Source of the DNA: Deltaproteobacteria bacterium
GTDB lineage: Bacteria > Myxococcota_A > Polyangia > JAAYKL01
DNA: 64,000 nt
Direction: 5' to 3'
Assembly (NCBI GenBank): GCA_016936575.1
Contig: JAFGXQ010000128.1
Coordinates: forward strand, 27,690-91,689
The translations under genes and the position numbers were made by a program. Shown here one piece after another: positions 48,548 through 57,395 of this stretch (position 1 is the stretch's first letter; the number at the start of each line of letters is the position of its first letter). The notes under the pieces are model-generated. The model was not told the DNA's origin and searched no databases. It was given only the letters and a program-made list of their open reading frames with translations.

Positions 48548-50356
48548 ATGAACCTCAAGCAAGATCCATACACCAAAACCCGACTAGACGACATCGCCAC
48601 CAGCTATGCCCCGTTGTTCGCGCTGACCATTGCGCTCGTTCTGTCCACATACACCGTTTTCAATCTGCTGGGATTCACCACAGATTTCAATCGTATGATG
48701 CTGATACATGACAGCGGCATCTCACTTTCGGCCTTCGCGGTATCATTCATCACCTGGCGACGACTGATTCCGGCGAAATATACCCATGCCGTCATCTCCA
48801 TTCTCACGTTGAACATTGCCGTCACATTGCTCCACTCCATGCTGCTCTCGCCGCAACCCATATACACGATTCTTTTTATGATGTACTTTCTGACCATCGG
48901 CACCCTGTATCTGTCCCGCCTGTGGGCACTCACCGTAATCGCCAGCGCGGGAACAGGCTGGTTTATTGTAGGCTCCAATGTGTATTCCGAGCATCAGTTC
49001 GTGGATTATTCTCTGGCCGTAAGTGCCGTCATTCTCACATCGCTGATGATTCTGCAAAACCGAATCGCCATCCACAGCAAAATGATCGGGCTGCATAAAG
49101 AAGACGAGGAAACCAAAGAAAGCCTCGCCCAATCCCTCGCAAAAACCAAAGAGCAGATAGACGAACGCAAAAAAGCGGAATCCGAGCAGTCCAGACTCGA
49201 ACAGCAGTTGCGGCAGGCACAAAAAATGGAAGCAGTCGGTAGACTGGCGGGTGGAATGGCGCACGACATCAACAACATGTTGGCCGCCATTTCCGGCACC
49301 GCCGAAGCCCTGCTTCAGGAAATCGCAACCAACGAAAACGTTCGTTTGGACTTGCACAACATTCTTCAGGCGTGCAGCCGAGGCAAAATGCTTACGTCCA
49401 ACCTGCTTGGATTCGCTCAAAAAGGCAAGTATCGGCGTGAACGGATAGATGTGAATCAGACCATTCGCGACGTTCACACCTTCATGAGCCGCAGTATTCC
49501 GGGCGGCGTGTTGTTTGAAACCATTTTGTGTGAAGACCTGCGACACATCGAAGGGGACCCGGGGCAGATCAATCAGGTATTGGTGAACCTCATCAACAAC
49601 GCGGTGGACGCCATGAGCGGTGAGGGACACCTGGTGATTACCACGGAAAATGTGTCCGACGTGGAACGACAGGGCGTCGTCGGACTGGAACATGTCACCG
49701 GAAACTACATCAAAGTCATCGTTTCAGATACCGGTCACGGCATGAAAGACGGAACCCTGGAACGGGCGTTTGAACCCTTTTTCTCTACCAAAAAAATGGG
49801 CGAAGGAACCGGGCTCGGTCTGTCAATGGTGTATGGAACGATAACAAACCACGGCGGCGCGGTGCTGATTCGCAGCGCGCTGAATCAGGGTACCGCCGTA
49901 ACCATCTACCTGCCCGAATACACGCGCCAATCGCTGCAGACCACCAAAGACAGCGGTGAATATCTCATGTCAGACGATGGAAACTGTACAATTTTGCTGG
50001 TGGACGACGAACCGTTGGTGCGCCGCAGCGGGACCCGCATCCTCACACAGATGGGTCATCGCGTCATCGAAGCTGAAAACGGTGAGGAAGCGATTCAAAA
50101 ATATGCGGATACAACCCCCCCAGTGGATGTGGTGCTGCTCGATTTGATTATGCCCGGCATGGATGGAGATGAAGTATTTGACGCACTGCAGAAAATGGAC
50201 CCCAATGTTCGCGTGATCTTTGTGTCGGCGTTCTCCAAAGATACCATCCGGGTGGATAACCTACTCGCGGACGGCGCCCTCGATTTCATTCAAAAGCCGT
50301 TCTCGGTAAAGCAAATCGCTCAATCCATTGATATGGCCCGTGCCCACCCGAAGTGA
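48548..50356 (+). CDS. Hybrid histidine kinase with receiver domain
   Basis: 602 residues. About six membrane helices in residues 15-175 without a recognisable periplasmic sensor. A coiled coil (190-230) leads to HisKA with phosphoacceptor His in GGMAHDINNMLAAI. HATPase motifs: N box QVLVNLINNAVDAM, G1 DTGHGM, F FEPFFSTK, G2 GEGTGLGLS. A C-terminal receiver (from 480) keeps the DDE pair and the phosphorylatable Asp in LLDLIMPGMDG. Signal and target are unknown, since no response regulator with an output domain is adjacent. No Shine-Dalgarno is visible before the ATG. The 248-base gap upstream is AT-rich and divergent with the fibro-slime gene. Confidence 0.92.
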   Translation: MNLKQDPYTKTRLDDIATSYAPLFALTIALVLSTYTVFNLLGFTTDFNRMMLIHDSGISLSAFAVSFITWRRLIPAKYTHAVISILTLNIAVTLLHSMLLSPQPIYTILFMMYFLTIGTLYLSRLWALTVIASAGTGWFIVGSNVYSEHQFVDYSLAVSAVILTSLMILQNRIAIHSKMIGLHKEDEETKESLAQSLAKTKEQIDERKKAESEQSRLEQQLRQAQKMEAVGRLAGGMAHDINNMLAAISGTAEALLQEIATNENVRLDLHNILQACSRGKMLTSNLLGFAQKGKYRRERIDVNQTIRDVHTFMSRSIPGGVLFETILCEDLRHIEGDPGQINQVLVNLINNAVDAMSGEGHLVITTENVSDVERQGVVGLEHVTGNYIKVIVSDTGHGMKDGTLERAFEPFFSTKKMGEGTGLGLSMVYGTITNHGGAVLIRSALNQGTAVTIYLPEYTRQSLQTTKDSGEYLMSDDGNCTILLVDDEPLVRRSGTRILTQMGHRVIEAENGEEAIQKYADTTPPVDVVLLDLIMPGMDGDEVFDALQKMDPNVRVIFVSAFSKDTIRVDNLLADGALDFIQKPFSVKQIAQSIDMARAHPK

Positions 50357-50482
50357 TTCACTGCACGCGCTCAAAGATTGACTTTACCCCCCCGGTGAAT
50401 ACATTCGACGTTGAAAGCAGTCGGCTAAAGAAGCTGACGGATCGTCAGCGAAGTATGTGTTCGGAAGTGAGGTGACTGTCAT

Positions 50483-51190
50483 ATGCCTATGTTCGGATTA
50501 TTTATAGACCCATTGTATTTTATCGTAATGATACCGGGATTTCTGCTCGCAGGCTGGGCGTCAATGAAAGTGAAGTCCACGTTTGCCAAGTATTCGCGAA
50601 TTCGCTCGTCTCGAGGCTTAACCGGTGCGGAGACCGCCAGACAGATACTTCGAAGTCGCGGAATTCACGATGTTCACGTTGAGGAAGCGCGCGGATTTCT
50701 TTCAGATCATTACGACCCGCGCAGTCGAACCGTCCGCCTCTCGCCGCAGGTGTACCGGGAACCATCAGTCGCGTCGATGGCGGTGGCGGCCCATGAAGTC
50801 GGACACGCTCTTCAGCACGCGGATGGATACGCCCCGCTGGCACTTCGTTCCGCGGCGATTCCGTTGGCGCAACTCGGAAGCTACGCCCCGTGGATTATCA
50901 TGATCGGGGGATTCCTGCTTCACATGTTGGAGCTTGTCTATGTGGGGGTGGCCTTGTTTGCGGTGACGGTGGTATTTCAGTTGATTACACTTCCGGTGGA
51001 ATTCAACGCATCCAGCCGGGCGAAAGATCAACTGGCCCAAATGGGCCTCGTAAGCAATTCAGACGCACGAGGTGTTTCAAAAGTACTGTCCGCTGCGGCG
51101 ATGACCTATGTCGCGGCCGCGGTTACCGCTGTGATGACGCTGCTGTACTATCTGTTTCGGCTCGGGCTGTTGAACAGCAGAGACGACTAA
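50483..51190 (+). CDS. Membrane zinc metallopeptidase (YugP family)
   Basis: 235 residues. The zinc motif HEVGH lies at 104-108 inside VAAHEVGHALQHADGYAPL. Transmembrane helices occur at the N-terminus (LYFIVMIPGFLLAGW), at about 128-165 and near the C-terminus, matching the PF04298/YugP fold. It is probably a membrane-protein protease; no substrate is known. GAGGTGA lies seven bases before the ATG. It is one base from the next gene, so the pair is co-transcribed. Confidence 0.88.
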   Translation: MPMFGLFIDPLYFIVMIPGFLLAGWASMKVKSTFAKYSRIRSSRGLTGAETARQILRSRGIHDVHVEEARGFLSDHYDPRSRTVRLSPQVYREPSVASMAVAAHEVGHALQHADGYAPLALRSAAIPLAQLGSYAPWIIMIGGFLLHMLELVYVGVALFAVTVVFQLITLPVEFNASSRAKDQLAQMGLVSNSDARGVSKVLSAAAMTYVAAAVTAVMTLLYYLFRLGLLNSRDD

Positions 51191-51191
51191 T

Positions 51192-52181
51192 ATGCCCCAC
51201 AACCCATCAAGGCCCCGCCTGCGCAGCGGTGTGAAGCAATATTGCTCAGCGTTGTGTCTATCGGTTATCTCGCTATTGTTTCAAGGATGTAAAGACACGC
51301 CGTCAGAATCGTCGCCGGCCCAAACACCCGCAGCGGAGTATTCGCCATCGGCAACCAAACTGGTGCTGCTTGGCACGGGAACGCCGATTCCGGACAGCAC
51401 CGCACAGGGCCCCGCCTCGGCAGTGGTTACCGGGGAATCCGCATATCTGGTGGACGCGGGCACCGGGGTTGTGCGCCAGGCCCAGGCCGCTTACGAAAAC
51501 GGTATCTCGCAGCTTCGACCGGACACCCTGCGTATCGCGTTTATCACCCACCTTCATTCGGATCACACCCTGGGGCTGCCCGATTTAATTTTCACGCCCT
51601 GGATTGTGGGTGCGAACGAAGGCATGGATATATACGGTCCGCCCGGGCTGAAGAAAATGGTTTCCTACATTCTGCTGGCCTGGGAAGATGATCTGTACAT
51701 TCGCGAAAAAAGCAAAGACCCCACCCATGCCATCGCCAACAACATACGCGTTCACGAAATCAAACCCGGTCAGGTGTTCAAAAACAACGAAATTACGGTT
51801 ACTGCGTTTCCGGTGAAACACGGTAAGTGGGAACATGTGTACGGATATAGGTTTCAAACCGCTGATCGCACGATAGTCATATCCGGAGATACCACCCCCA
51901 CCCAGACCGTCATTGACGCGTGCAACGGATGTGACATTCTGCTGCATGAGGTGTATTCCCATACCGGATTCATGGCCGGCCCGCCCAGCTGGCGCAGCTA
52001 CCACGCCGCCTACCACACCTCCACCGTCGAGCTGGCGCAACTAGCAGAAAAGGCACAGCCCAAACTGCTGGTGCTGTACCACAAACTCTTCTTCGGCCAA
52101 ACTGAAGACGGCCTGGTAGCCGAAATCACCAACCAATACCCCGGAAAAGTCTCCCTAGGCACAGACTTAGCTGTCTACTAA
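51192..52181 (+). CDS. Metallo-beta-lactamase-fold lipoprotein (RNase Z/arylsulfatase-like)
   Basis: 329 residues. Lipobox LFQGC (Cys33). The MBL core begins VLLGTGTPIPDS and has the di-zinc motif HLHSDH at 120-125, ISGDTTPT and LLHEVYS. It resembles the RNase Z/arylsulfatase branch, but the signal peptide makes it periplasmic or surface-bound, so tRNA processing is ruled out. A hydrolase of sulfate or phosphate esters is more likely. It begins one base after the protease gene and ends 14 bases from the convergent alcohol dehydrogenase. Confidence 0.85.
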   Translation: MPHNPSRPRLRSGVKQYCSALCLSVISLLFQGCKDTPSESSPAQTPAAEYSPSATKLVLLGTGTPIPDSTAQGPASAVVTGESAYLVDAGTGVVRQAQAAYENGISQLRPDTLRIAFITHLHSDHTLGLPDLIFTPWIVGANEGMDIYGPPGLKKMVSYILLAWEDDLYIREKSKDPTHAIANNIRVHEIKPGQVFKNNEITVTAFPVKHGKWEHVYGYRFQTADRTIVISGDTTPTQTVIDACNGCDILLHEVYSHTGFMAGPPSWRSYHAAYHTSTVELAQLAEKAQPKLLVLYHKLFFGQTEDGLVAEITNQYPGKVSLGTDLAVY

Positions 52182-52197
52182 AAGGGGCTGACCCCTT
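52182..52197. terminator. Perfect hairpin at a convergent gene junction
   Basis: AAGGGG-CTGA-CCCCTT is a perfect 6-bp stem with a tetraloop. On the minus strand it is followed by further T (CCCCTTTTAG), and its arm abuts the alcohol dehydrogenase stop. It can serve as a terminator for both genes, or be a copy of a GGGG-TCAG-CCCC type REP palindrome. Confidence 0.55.
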
Positions 52198-53350
52198 ACG
52201 CACACAACCGCAAAATAGCTTCGACTTCTTTTTCGCCGATGTCGGCGCGTTCGCCGATGATCATTCCTCGACCGGCCAGGATGCCGGGGATTTTCATGCA
52301 GTCATCGGGGGTCAGGTTGTATGCGGACAGGCTGGTAGGACAACCGGTTTCCTCAAAGAATGCTTTGGTCTTGGCGATGCACTGATCAATTATCTCGTCA
52401 TCGTCAGCACCGTCTATCGCCCACACCCGCTTGGCGTACTGCACAATTTTTCCACCCTTCTGCTTGCGCTGATGTTGCATGATCGCCGGCAATACGATGG
52501 CCAGCGTCTGTGCGTGGTCGAGACCGTGAAGCGCGGTAATTTCATGGCCGATGATGTGCGTGCTCCAATCTTGCACCGTACCGCAGTTGATCAGATTGCT
52601 GAGTGCATTGGAGGCACACCACATCACATTGCCGCGAACCGCCACGTCGTTCGGTGTGGCGCGAACCTTGGGAGACAATTCCACCAACGTGGACAAAATG
52701 GCTTCGGCCTGGCGGTCTTGCAGGGGGGTATTCACATCGTATGTGAGGTACTGTTCCATCACGTGAACAAACGCATCCACAATTCCGTTGGCGGTCTGGC
52801 GTGCGTCGAGAGACAAGGTGGTGGCCGGGTCCAGAATGGAAAACTGCGTCATCACCAGCGGAGAAGAAAAGGCCAGCTTCTGCCCCTTGCCCCGGCGGGA
52901 GATTACGGAGTTTCCATTTACTTCAGAGCCGGTGGCCGGCAACGTCAGCACACACCCGATGGGCGTCGCGCCCGTCACAGGTGCCCCTTTCTCACAAATA
53001 TCCCAGGGATCCGCTCCTTCAAAATGCAACGCCGCAGCAATGAACTTGGTGGCATCCAACACGGAACCACCGCCGACCGAAAGCAGAAAAGAAACATTTT
53101 TTTCTTTGGCCAGCTTCACCGCATTCATACAATTTTCGTACTCCGGGTTCGGTTCAATTCCCTCGAATTCAACCACCTCCCGACCGGCCAACGCTTTTTT
53201 CACTTTGTCGTATACGCCGTTCTTCCGGATGGACCCTTTCCCCATGGTCATCATGATGGTGCCGTCTTGGGGGAGCAATTCGCCCATTTTTTTGAGCGCA
53301 TCAGAACCGAAAGCCACTTTCACCGGATTGTAATATGTAAAATTTTTCAT
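52196..53350 (-). CDS. yqhD: Iron-containing alcohol dehydrogenase, YqhD/BDH type
   Basis: 384 residues of group III alcohol dehydrogenase. NADP-binding GGGSVLDATKF is in the first half; metal-binding residues lie in GIVDAFVHVMEQYLTY and ALHGLDHAQTLAIVLP. The opening FTYYNPVKVAFG is characteristic of the YqhD/butanol-dehydrogenase group. It reduces aldehydes with NADPH, either as detoxification or as part of fermentation. It is single-gene, on the minus strand, with A/G-rich GGAAAG before the ATG. The small Cys-rich gene upstream is in the same direction but 235 bases away. Confidence 0.92.
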   Translation of the reverse strand: MKNFTYYNPVKVAFGSDALKKMGELLPQDGTIMMTMGKGSIRKNGVYDKVKKALAGREVVEFEGIEPNPEYENCMNAVKLAKEKNVSFLLSVGGGSVLDATKFIAAALHFEGADPWDICEKGAPVTGATPIGCVLTLPATGSEVNGNSVISRRGKGQKLAFSSPLVMTQFSILDPATTLSLDARQTANGIVDAFVHVMEQYLTYDVNTPLQDRQAEAILSTLVELSPKVRATPNDVAVRGNVMWCASNALSNLINCGTVQDWSTHIIGHEITALHGLDHAQTLAIVLPAIMQHQRKQKGGKIVQYAKRVWAIDGADDDEIIDQCIAKTKAFFEETGCPTSLSAYNLTPDDCMKIPGILAGRGMIIGERADIGEKEVEAILRLCA

Positions 53351-53585
53351 TGTTCTTTCCTTTCAATTTTTGGGTATGGTGGAGTGTAGCGACGATTTCG
53401 GCTCAACCCAAGGAAAGACTGAAAAAATGAAAAAAAAGATCCAAGCAACCTGAATTGTGCGTTTTTAAAAACTCAGGCGCATTCGGCGAAAAGAAATTCG
53501 CCGGTGAGAACAAGTGTTTTGCCGACGCGGCGCCATGCCGAACGGCAATCCACCTGACTTATCTGTGCGAAACCGAAATCTTCAG

Positions 53586-53792
53586 TTACGCTTCCCACGC
53601 CAACGGCGTGCAGGCCCTTTCATAGCTTATCATTCTACGGGAACTACAACTGTAGTTACTGCAGTCTTTGCACGAAAAGGACGGCCACAACAACGCGGAT
53701 GCCTCGGTGAGACATGTGTCGTAATGAACGCAGTCGTCTTTTCGGTGCTCGTTGATCTCCTGAATGTGAAGCTCATGATTAAGTTTTTGCAT
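53586..53792 (-). CDS. Small five-Cys protein
   Basis: 68 residues with Cys at 21, 27, 41, 44 and 49 in CVHYDTC, FSCKDCSNYSC. The spacing suggests a small zinc- or iron-binding knot. GAGG lies seven bases before the ATG, which supports translation. A few similar short Cys proteins (CxxYxxC-LW-CxxC) occur in deltaproteobacteria to my knowledge, but I cannot name the family. The flanking gaps 53351-53585 and 53793-54024 are AT-rich and hold nothing recognisable. Confidence 0.6.
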   Translation of the reverse strand: MQKLNHELHIQEINEHRKDDCVHYDTCLTEASALLWPSFSCKDCSNYSCSSRRMISYERACTPLAWEA

Positions 53793-54024
53793 AGCGTACC
53801 TCGCTTGAAAAAAAATTTTTAAGTCAGTTAAGTACCTATTGTATTAGTTGAACAGACGAGACGATTTACGAAAAAATTTTATATTTTCCACTTTTTTACA
53901 TCAATATCAGAACGAACATAGACAAATTTAATGGAGACGGGTATACAGGAACCAAACAACCTGCAAAATCGCCAATAAGGAATAATTAAAACCGAGTATT
54001 CCGCAACAAAAGTGACAAACCATC

Positions 54025-54537
54025 ATGAAACCCAAACCATATTCCACACTGTTTACAGCACTTCTGGAAGCCGCCGTTGTCGCATCGATTGCGTGCGTGA
54101 TTGGGGCTGCGGTCCAATGGGTTCACCCGAACTCAATTCCGTTTTTCGCGAATGAAGCGTACGAAACGATGGTTCCCTGCCCTGTTCAGGAAGGAAAAGT
54201 GACCGAGTTGTCACCACAGAGCCCGTTATTGCAGGAGAAAAACGTATTGATTATCGATGCGCGGGAAGAACCCGATTTTGACGACTGGCATGTGAAAAAC
54301 GCCTTGCGCATCACCTACGATTTTCTGGACCCCATTCCCGCTGCAGACCAGAAAAAAATCGCGCGTAAAATAGCGGCCAAACGCGTTTCTAAAGTAATTG
54401 TGTATGGAGACGGAGACACGCCGGATACCGGAAAGTTGCTCGGCATCGACATTTCGGCCTCCGGAATTAAAAACGTTTTTTACGTGAAAGGCGGCGCTCC
54501 GAAACTCCAATCAGAAAAACCCGGGAGCACGCCATGA
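54025..54537 (+). CDS. Rhodanese-like domain protein lacking the catalytic Cys
   Basis: 170 residues. An N-terminal membrane helix (LLEAAVVASIACVIGAAVQW) anchors a rhodanese-like domain at 75-160 (VLIIDAREEPDFDDWHVKNA). The active-site loop, usually Cys at its start, reads YGDGDTPD, so the domain cannot carry a persulfide at the normal site. It probably acts as a binding or scaffold domain. It overlaps by four bases (ATGA) the DoxX/MauE-like gene, and the pair is presumably one membrane module. Confidence 0.8.
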   Translation: MKPKPYSTLFTALLEAAVVASIACVIGAAVQWVHPNSIPFFANEAYETMVPCPVQEGKVTELSPQSPLLQEKNVLIIDAREEPDFDDWHVKNALRITYDFLDPIPAADQKKIARKIAAKRVSKVIVYGDGDTPDTGKLLGIDISASGIKNVFYVKGGAPKLQSEKPGSTP

Positions 54538-55022
54538 ACGCATTCATCTACTGGAAAGGTCATCGCTGGCTGGCACTTCCCGCAAGGCTGTATCTCGGTG
54601 GGGTGTTTATATGGGCCAGTCTGCATAAAATCGCGTTGCCCGAAACGTTCGCCCTCGATGTCGCCACGTACAATATTGTACCGCTATACCTGATCAATCT
54701 GATGGCCATCTGCCTACCGTGGATTGAAATCATCAGCGGTGCGATGATGGTTGCGGGGTACAAATCCCGCGCGTCAGCCTGGATGATTACCGGAATGATG
54801 GTAATGTTCCTGACTGCGCTGCTCATCGCGCTGTCCAACGGTCTGGATATGTCATGCGGGTGTTTCGCATCCTCCACAATGGAGGAAGGAGACGCCATCT
54901 CCACCGCCACTGTCTTCCGCGATGTGTCTTGGCTCGTTCTGGGCATCTACATTTTGCTGCTCGACCGCCAACCCCTGGGGCTCGAATCCTGGCTGAGACA
55001 CCGAAATAAAAGAAATAGTTGA
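54534..55022 (+). CDS. DoxX/MauE-family membrane protein
   Basis: 162 residues with four transmembrane helices and the DoxX/MauE layout (RLYLGGVFIWASLHKI, then PWIEIISGAMMVAGYKSRA). A periplasmic or cytoplasmic loop has DMSCGCFASS, whose two Cys resemble the MauE redox site used in disulfide or persulfide handling. Together with the inactive rhodanese domain it suggests a sulfur or thiol-redox function, as an inference. Confidence 0.8.
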   Translation: MNAFIYWKGHRWLALPARLYLGGVFIWASLHKIALPETFALDVATYNIVPLYLINLMAICLPWIEIISGAMMVAGYKSRASAWMITGMMVMFLTALLIALSNGLDMSCGCFASSTMEEGDAISTATVFRDVSWLVLGIYILLLDRQPLGLESWLRHRNKRNS

Positions 55023-55066
55023 CGCAACAGAAAAAGTCGCGGCAAAATAAAAAAATAACCAACTTA

Positions 55067-55082
55067 CCAACCAACCAACCAA
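55067..55082 (+). repeat. (CCAA)4 tetranucleotide repeat
   Basis: Four exact CCAA copies immediately before the TTGGGGGTGC ribosome-binding stretch of the YD-repeat lipoprotein. It is short for a phase-variable repeat but is placed where slippage would alter spacing. Confidence 0.6.
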
Positions 55083-55094
55083 TTGGGGGTGCAG

Positions 55095-56096
55095 ATGCTA
55101 CGACATTGTCGGCTTTGTATTATTTGTTTACTTACTTTTGTTTACCCTGCGTGTGATGTCACTGGTTCCGTGTCGAACGAAGATACAGACCCTGTATCCA
55201 CCGACGATACCGAGTCCGTAGACACAGACAGTCAAACTATTCCGGTTTACAACGGCATTCCCGGTGCCGCTCCCGGCGAATGCCGATACTCGTACGCACC
55301 GATCAATCTTCACGCCACACTCGACGACGGCACTGCCCAGGCGGGAATCCGCTTCACATATGATTCTCTCGGAAACCTGGTGCAACTTGAATCAGATGTG
55401 CCGGTCCTCAACCGCACCCTATTCACGTACGACGGCTATCAGTTGACACAGACGGTTCATGAAACCCTGGATCCATCCGGTTTGGCAACCAGTCGTATAT
55501 CCAGCACATTCACGTACAACGAGTCGCTCCCGGTGGAATGGATGAGCGTACACACGTATTTGTCAGATACCGACACCCCCTCGGTTCGTACCGTCCGACG
55601 ATTTACATACGAAGACGGAAAGCTTTCCACCGTAAATATTTTCGACTGCGACACCGATTCCGGGTGTGATGACGCCGTCGATGTGCTGAGCTACGATTAC
55701 GATACGGATGGGCGGCTCAACACGGTTTCCGGAATCACGAATACGGTGGATTTCACATACAATCCCGACGGTACGGTACTCGCAACCGCGCTGAACGACG
55801 CTGGTGGAACTACCGAAACCGCGTCGGAGTACACCTATGAAAACGGACGGATACTCACCAAAACCACCGATGGTGTTGTACGAACGTTTTTCTATGAAAA
55901 TGACCGCGTCGTACGTACCGAATTTGCCGGAAATCCCTCATCGACCACGGCATTCACCTACAGCGATGAAGCGGACGCATGCGCCTTGTTGCGCGCCTGG
56001 ACCGTGTCGTTCGTTGAACCCTATGAACACCATACGTCGCAACTGTTGATGATGTTCACCTACGGCGACAGCGCCCCCACCGAACTGTTTTACTAG
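55095..56096 (+). CDS. YD-repeat lipoprotein
   Basis: 333 residues from the ATG at 55095, preceded by GGGGGTGCAG. A TTG at 55083 would put the ribosome-binding site inside the frame. The lipoprotein signal ends in VYPAC. An acidic Thr/Asp linker leads to about nine Tyr-Asp or Phe-Thr-Tyr repeats (RFTYDSLGNLVQLE, RRFTYEDGKLSTVNIF, LSYDYDTDGRLNTV, DFTYNPDGTVLA) of the RHS/YD type. There is no C-terminal toxin and the repeat number is small, so it is a surface YD protein rather than a full RHS polymorphic toxin. Confidence 0.78.
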   Translation: MLRHCRLCIICLLTFVYPACDVTGSVSNEDTDPVSTDDTESVDTDSQTIPVYNGIPGAAPGECRYSYAPINLHATLDDGTAQAGIRFTYDSLGNLVQLESDVPVLNRTLFTYDGYQLTQTVHETLDPSGLATSRISSTFTYNESLPVEWMSVHTYLSDTDTPSVRTVRRFTYEDGKLSTVNIFDCDTDSGCDDAVDVLSYDYDTDGRLNTVSGITNTVDFTYNPDGTVLATALNDAGGTTETASEYTYENGRILTKTTDGVVRTFFYENDRVVRTEFAGNPSSTTAFTYSDEADACALLRAWTVSFVEPYEHHTSQLLMMFTYGDSAPTELFY

Positions 56097-56128
56097 CGCA
56101 CATCGTTCATTTCGGCGTTTCGCACTTT

Positions 56129-57235
56129 TCACGAGAAAAAATCAGCCGCCGCTCGCTCCAGATTGTAACCTGCATCGCGCATTGAGACCGCCAGAGGAAC
56201 ATTCGGCGCCGAAATTCCACGCCATGCAGTAAAGGCACCGGTCGCAGGTGATGCGTCGTCAGAAATGCTTCCCGACAACAACAACGACTGACCCCCCCGA
56301 GATTTCGCAAGCGATGCGACATATGTGCAGACTTTTCCTTCCGCAGATTGCGCATCTGTCCGACCTTCGCCGGTAATCACCCAGTCCGCGCCGCGCAGGG
56401 CATCGTCAAGTCCCACCAGGTCAGCGACCACTTCCGCGCCGCGACAGATTGTTCCCCCCAGAAATGCACGAACCCCCATTCCCAACCCACCGGCCGCACC
56501 ATCGCCGGGAACGCTGAGCGGCGACAGCATTCCAACTGAATACAGATACTGCTGCAAATGACCCAATCCCGCCTCCAAACGATTCACCATGTCGGGCGTC
56601 GCCCCCTTCTGCGGCCCATACATTTGCGCCGCGCCCTTTGGACCGAGCAGCGGTCCGGTAATATCAACCGCAACGCGAAATTCAGCGGCAGATACCGCGC
56701 CCGACAAACAGGCCGGCGTAATCTGTGCGATATCTGAGAGATACCCGCCCCCCAGGGGGGTCGGCGCGCCCGAAACATCGGTAAAGCCGTATCCCAGTGC
56801 CCGTGCCATTCCGGTGCCCCCGTCCACTGTTGCACTGCCTCCCACCGCTACAACAAAATTCCGAATACCGGCCTGTAACGCATGAGCAATTAATTCGCCG
56901 GTACCGAATGTATGCGTCAACAGTGGGTTCCTCTCATGGGGCGACAGCCGCTCCAACCCACTGGCCTCGGCCATTTCAATGACAGCGGTATCGCGCCACA
57001 CGCAATATCGGGCCGCCACCGGCGCACCCACCGGATTGGCCACCACCACAGACACAGAAACCGCTTCTGTAGCTCCCAGAACAGCGTCAACGGTTCCCTC
57101 TCCGCCATCCGCCATTGGGCAACACACAATTTCCGCATCGGGTATAGCCTTACGCACGCCCGCTGCCACGCGCCGGGCCACATCCGCAGCACAAAGACAT
57201 TCTTTAAAAGAATCCGGCGCAATCACAATTTTCAT
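56129..57235 (-). CDS. Glycerate kinase (GlxK/GarK type)
   Basis: 368 residues from the ATG at 57235, which gives the family start MKIVIAPDSFKECL; an upstream in-frame codon would add 13 residues. ADGGEGTVDAVLGA, VAVGGSATVDGGTG and TGEGRTDAQSAEGK are family motifs. It phosphorylates D-glycerate to 2- or 3-phosphoglycerate. It is single-gene, divergent from the methyltransferase operon and convergent with the YD lipoprotein. Ribosome-binding sequence AGAAGAG is adjacent to the ATG. Confidence 0.92.
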   Translation of the reverse strand: MKIVIAPDSFKECLCAADVARRVAAGVRKAIPDAEIVCCPMADGGEGTVDAVLGATEAVSVSVVVANPVGAPVAARYCVWRDTAVIEMAEASGLERLSPHERNPLLTHTFGTGELIAHALQAGIRNFVVAVGGSATVDGGTGMARALGYGFTDVSGAPTPLGGGYLSDIAQITPACLSGAVSAAEFRVAVDITGPLLGPKGAAQMYGPQKGATPDMVNRLEAGLGHLQQYLYSVGMLSPLSVPGDGAAGGLGMGVRAFLGGTICRGAEVVADLVGLDDALRGADWVITGEGRTDAQSAEGKVCTYVASLAKSRGGQSLLLSGSISDDASPATGAFTAWRGISAPNVPLAVSMRDAGYNLERAAADFFS

Positions 57236-57258
57236 TCTCTTCTGATTCTCCACACATA

Positions 57259-57276
57259 AGTTGCAACGCTGCAACT
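57259..57276. promoter_or_regulatory. Palindrome in the divergent glycerate kinase/methyltransferase region
   Basis: AGTTGCA-ACGC-TGCAACT is a perfect 7-bp inverted repeat with a four-base spacer. It is 24 bases before the glycerate kinase start and 120 bases before the methyltransferase start. Dimeric-repressor shape; regulator unknown. Confidence 0.45.
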
Positions 57277-57336
57277 CACCGATTTAATTACACTATATCC
57301 AAATAAATATAATTTCATTTTTTTTGACACCCGTCT

Positions 57337-57365
57337 TTGACTGCCTGGCTCTGTATGGTACTAAT
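57337..57365 (+). promoter_or_regulatory. Sigma-70-type promoter of the peptide operon
   Basis: -35 TTGACT (57337-57342) and -10 ACTAAT (57360-57365) are separated by 17 bases, and a start of transcription near 57372 would leave a leader of about 24 bases before the methyltransferase ATG. Five of six and four of six bases match the consensus. Confidence 0.5.
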
Positions 57366-57395
57366 TTAAGCCAATCATAATGATATGAGTAGACC

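Noticed and set aside
48743..49693. 316-residue minus-strand frame
   Set aside because: Antisense to the histidine kinase, which has the complete motif set.
53514..53822. 102-residue plus-strand frame
   Set aside because: Antisense to the small five-Cys gene, which has a ribosome-binding site and Cys pattern.
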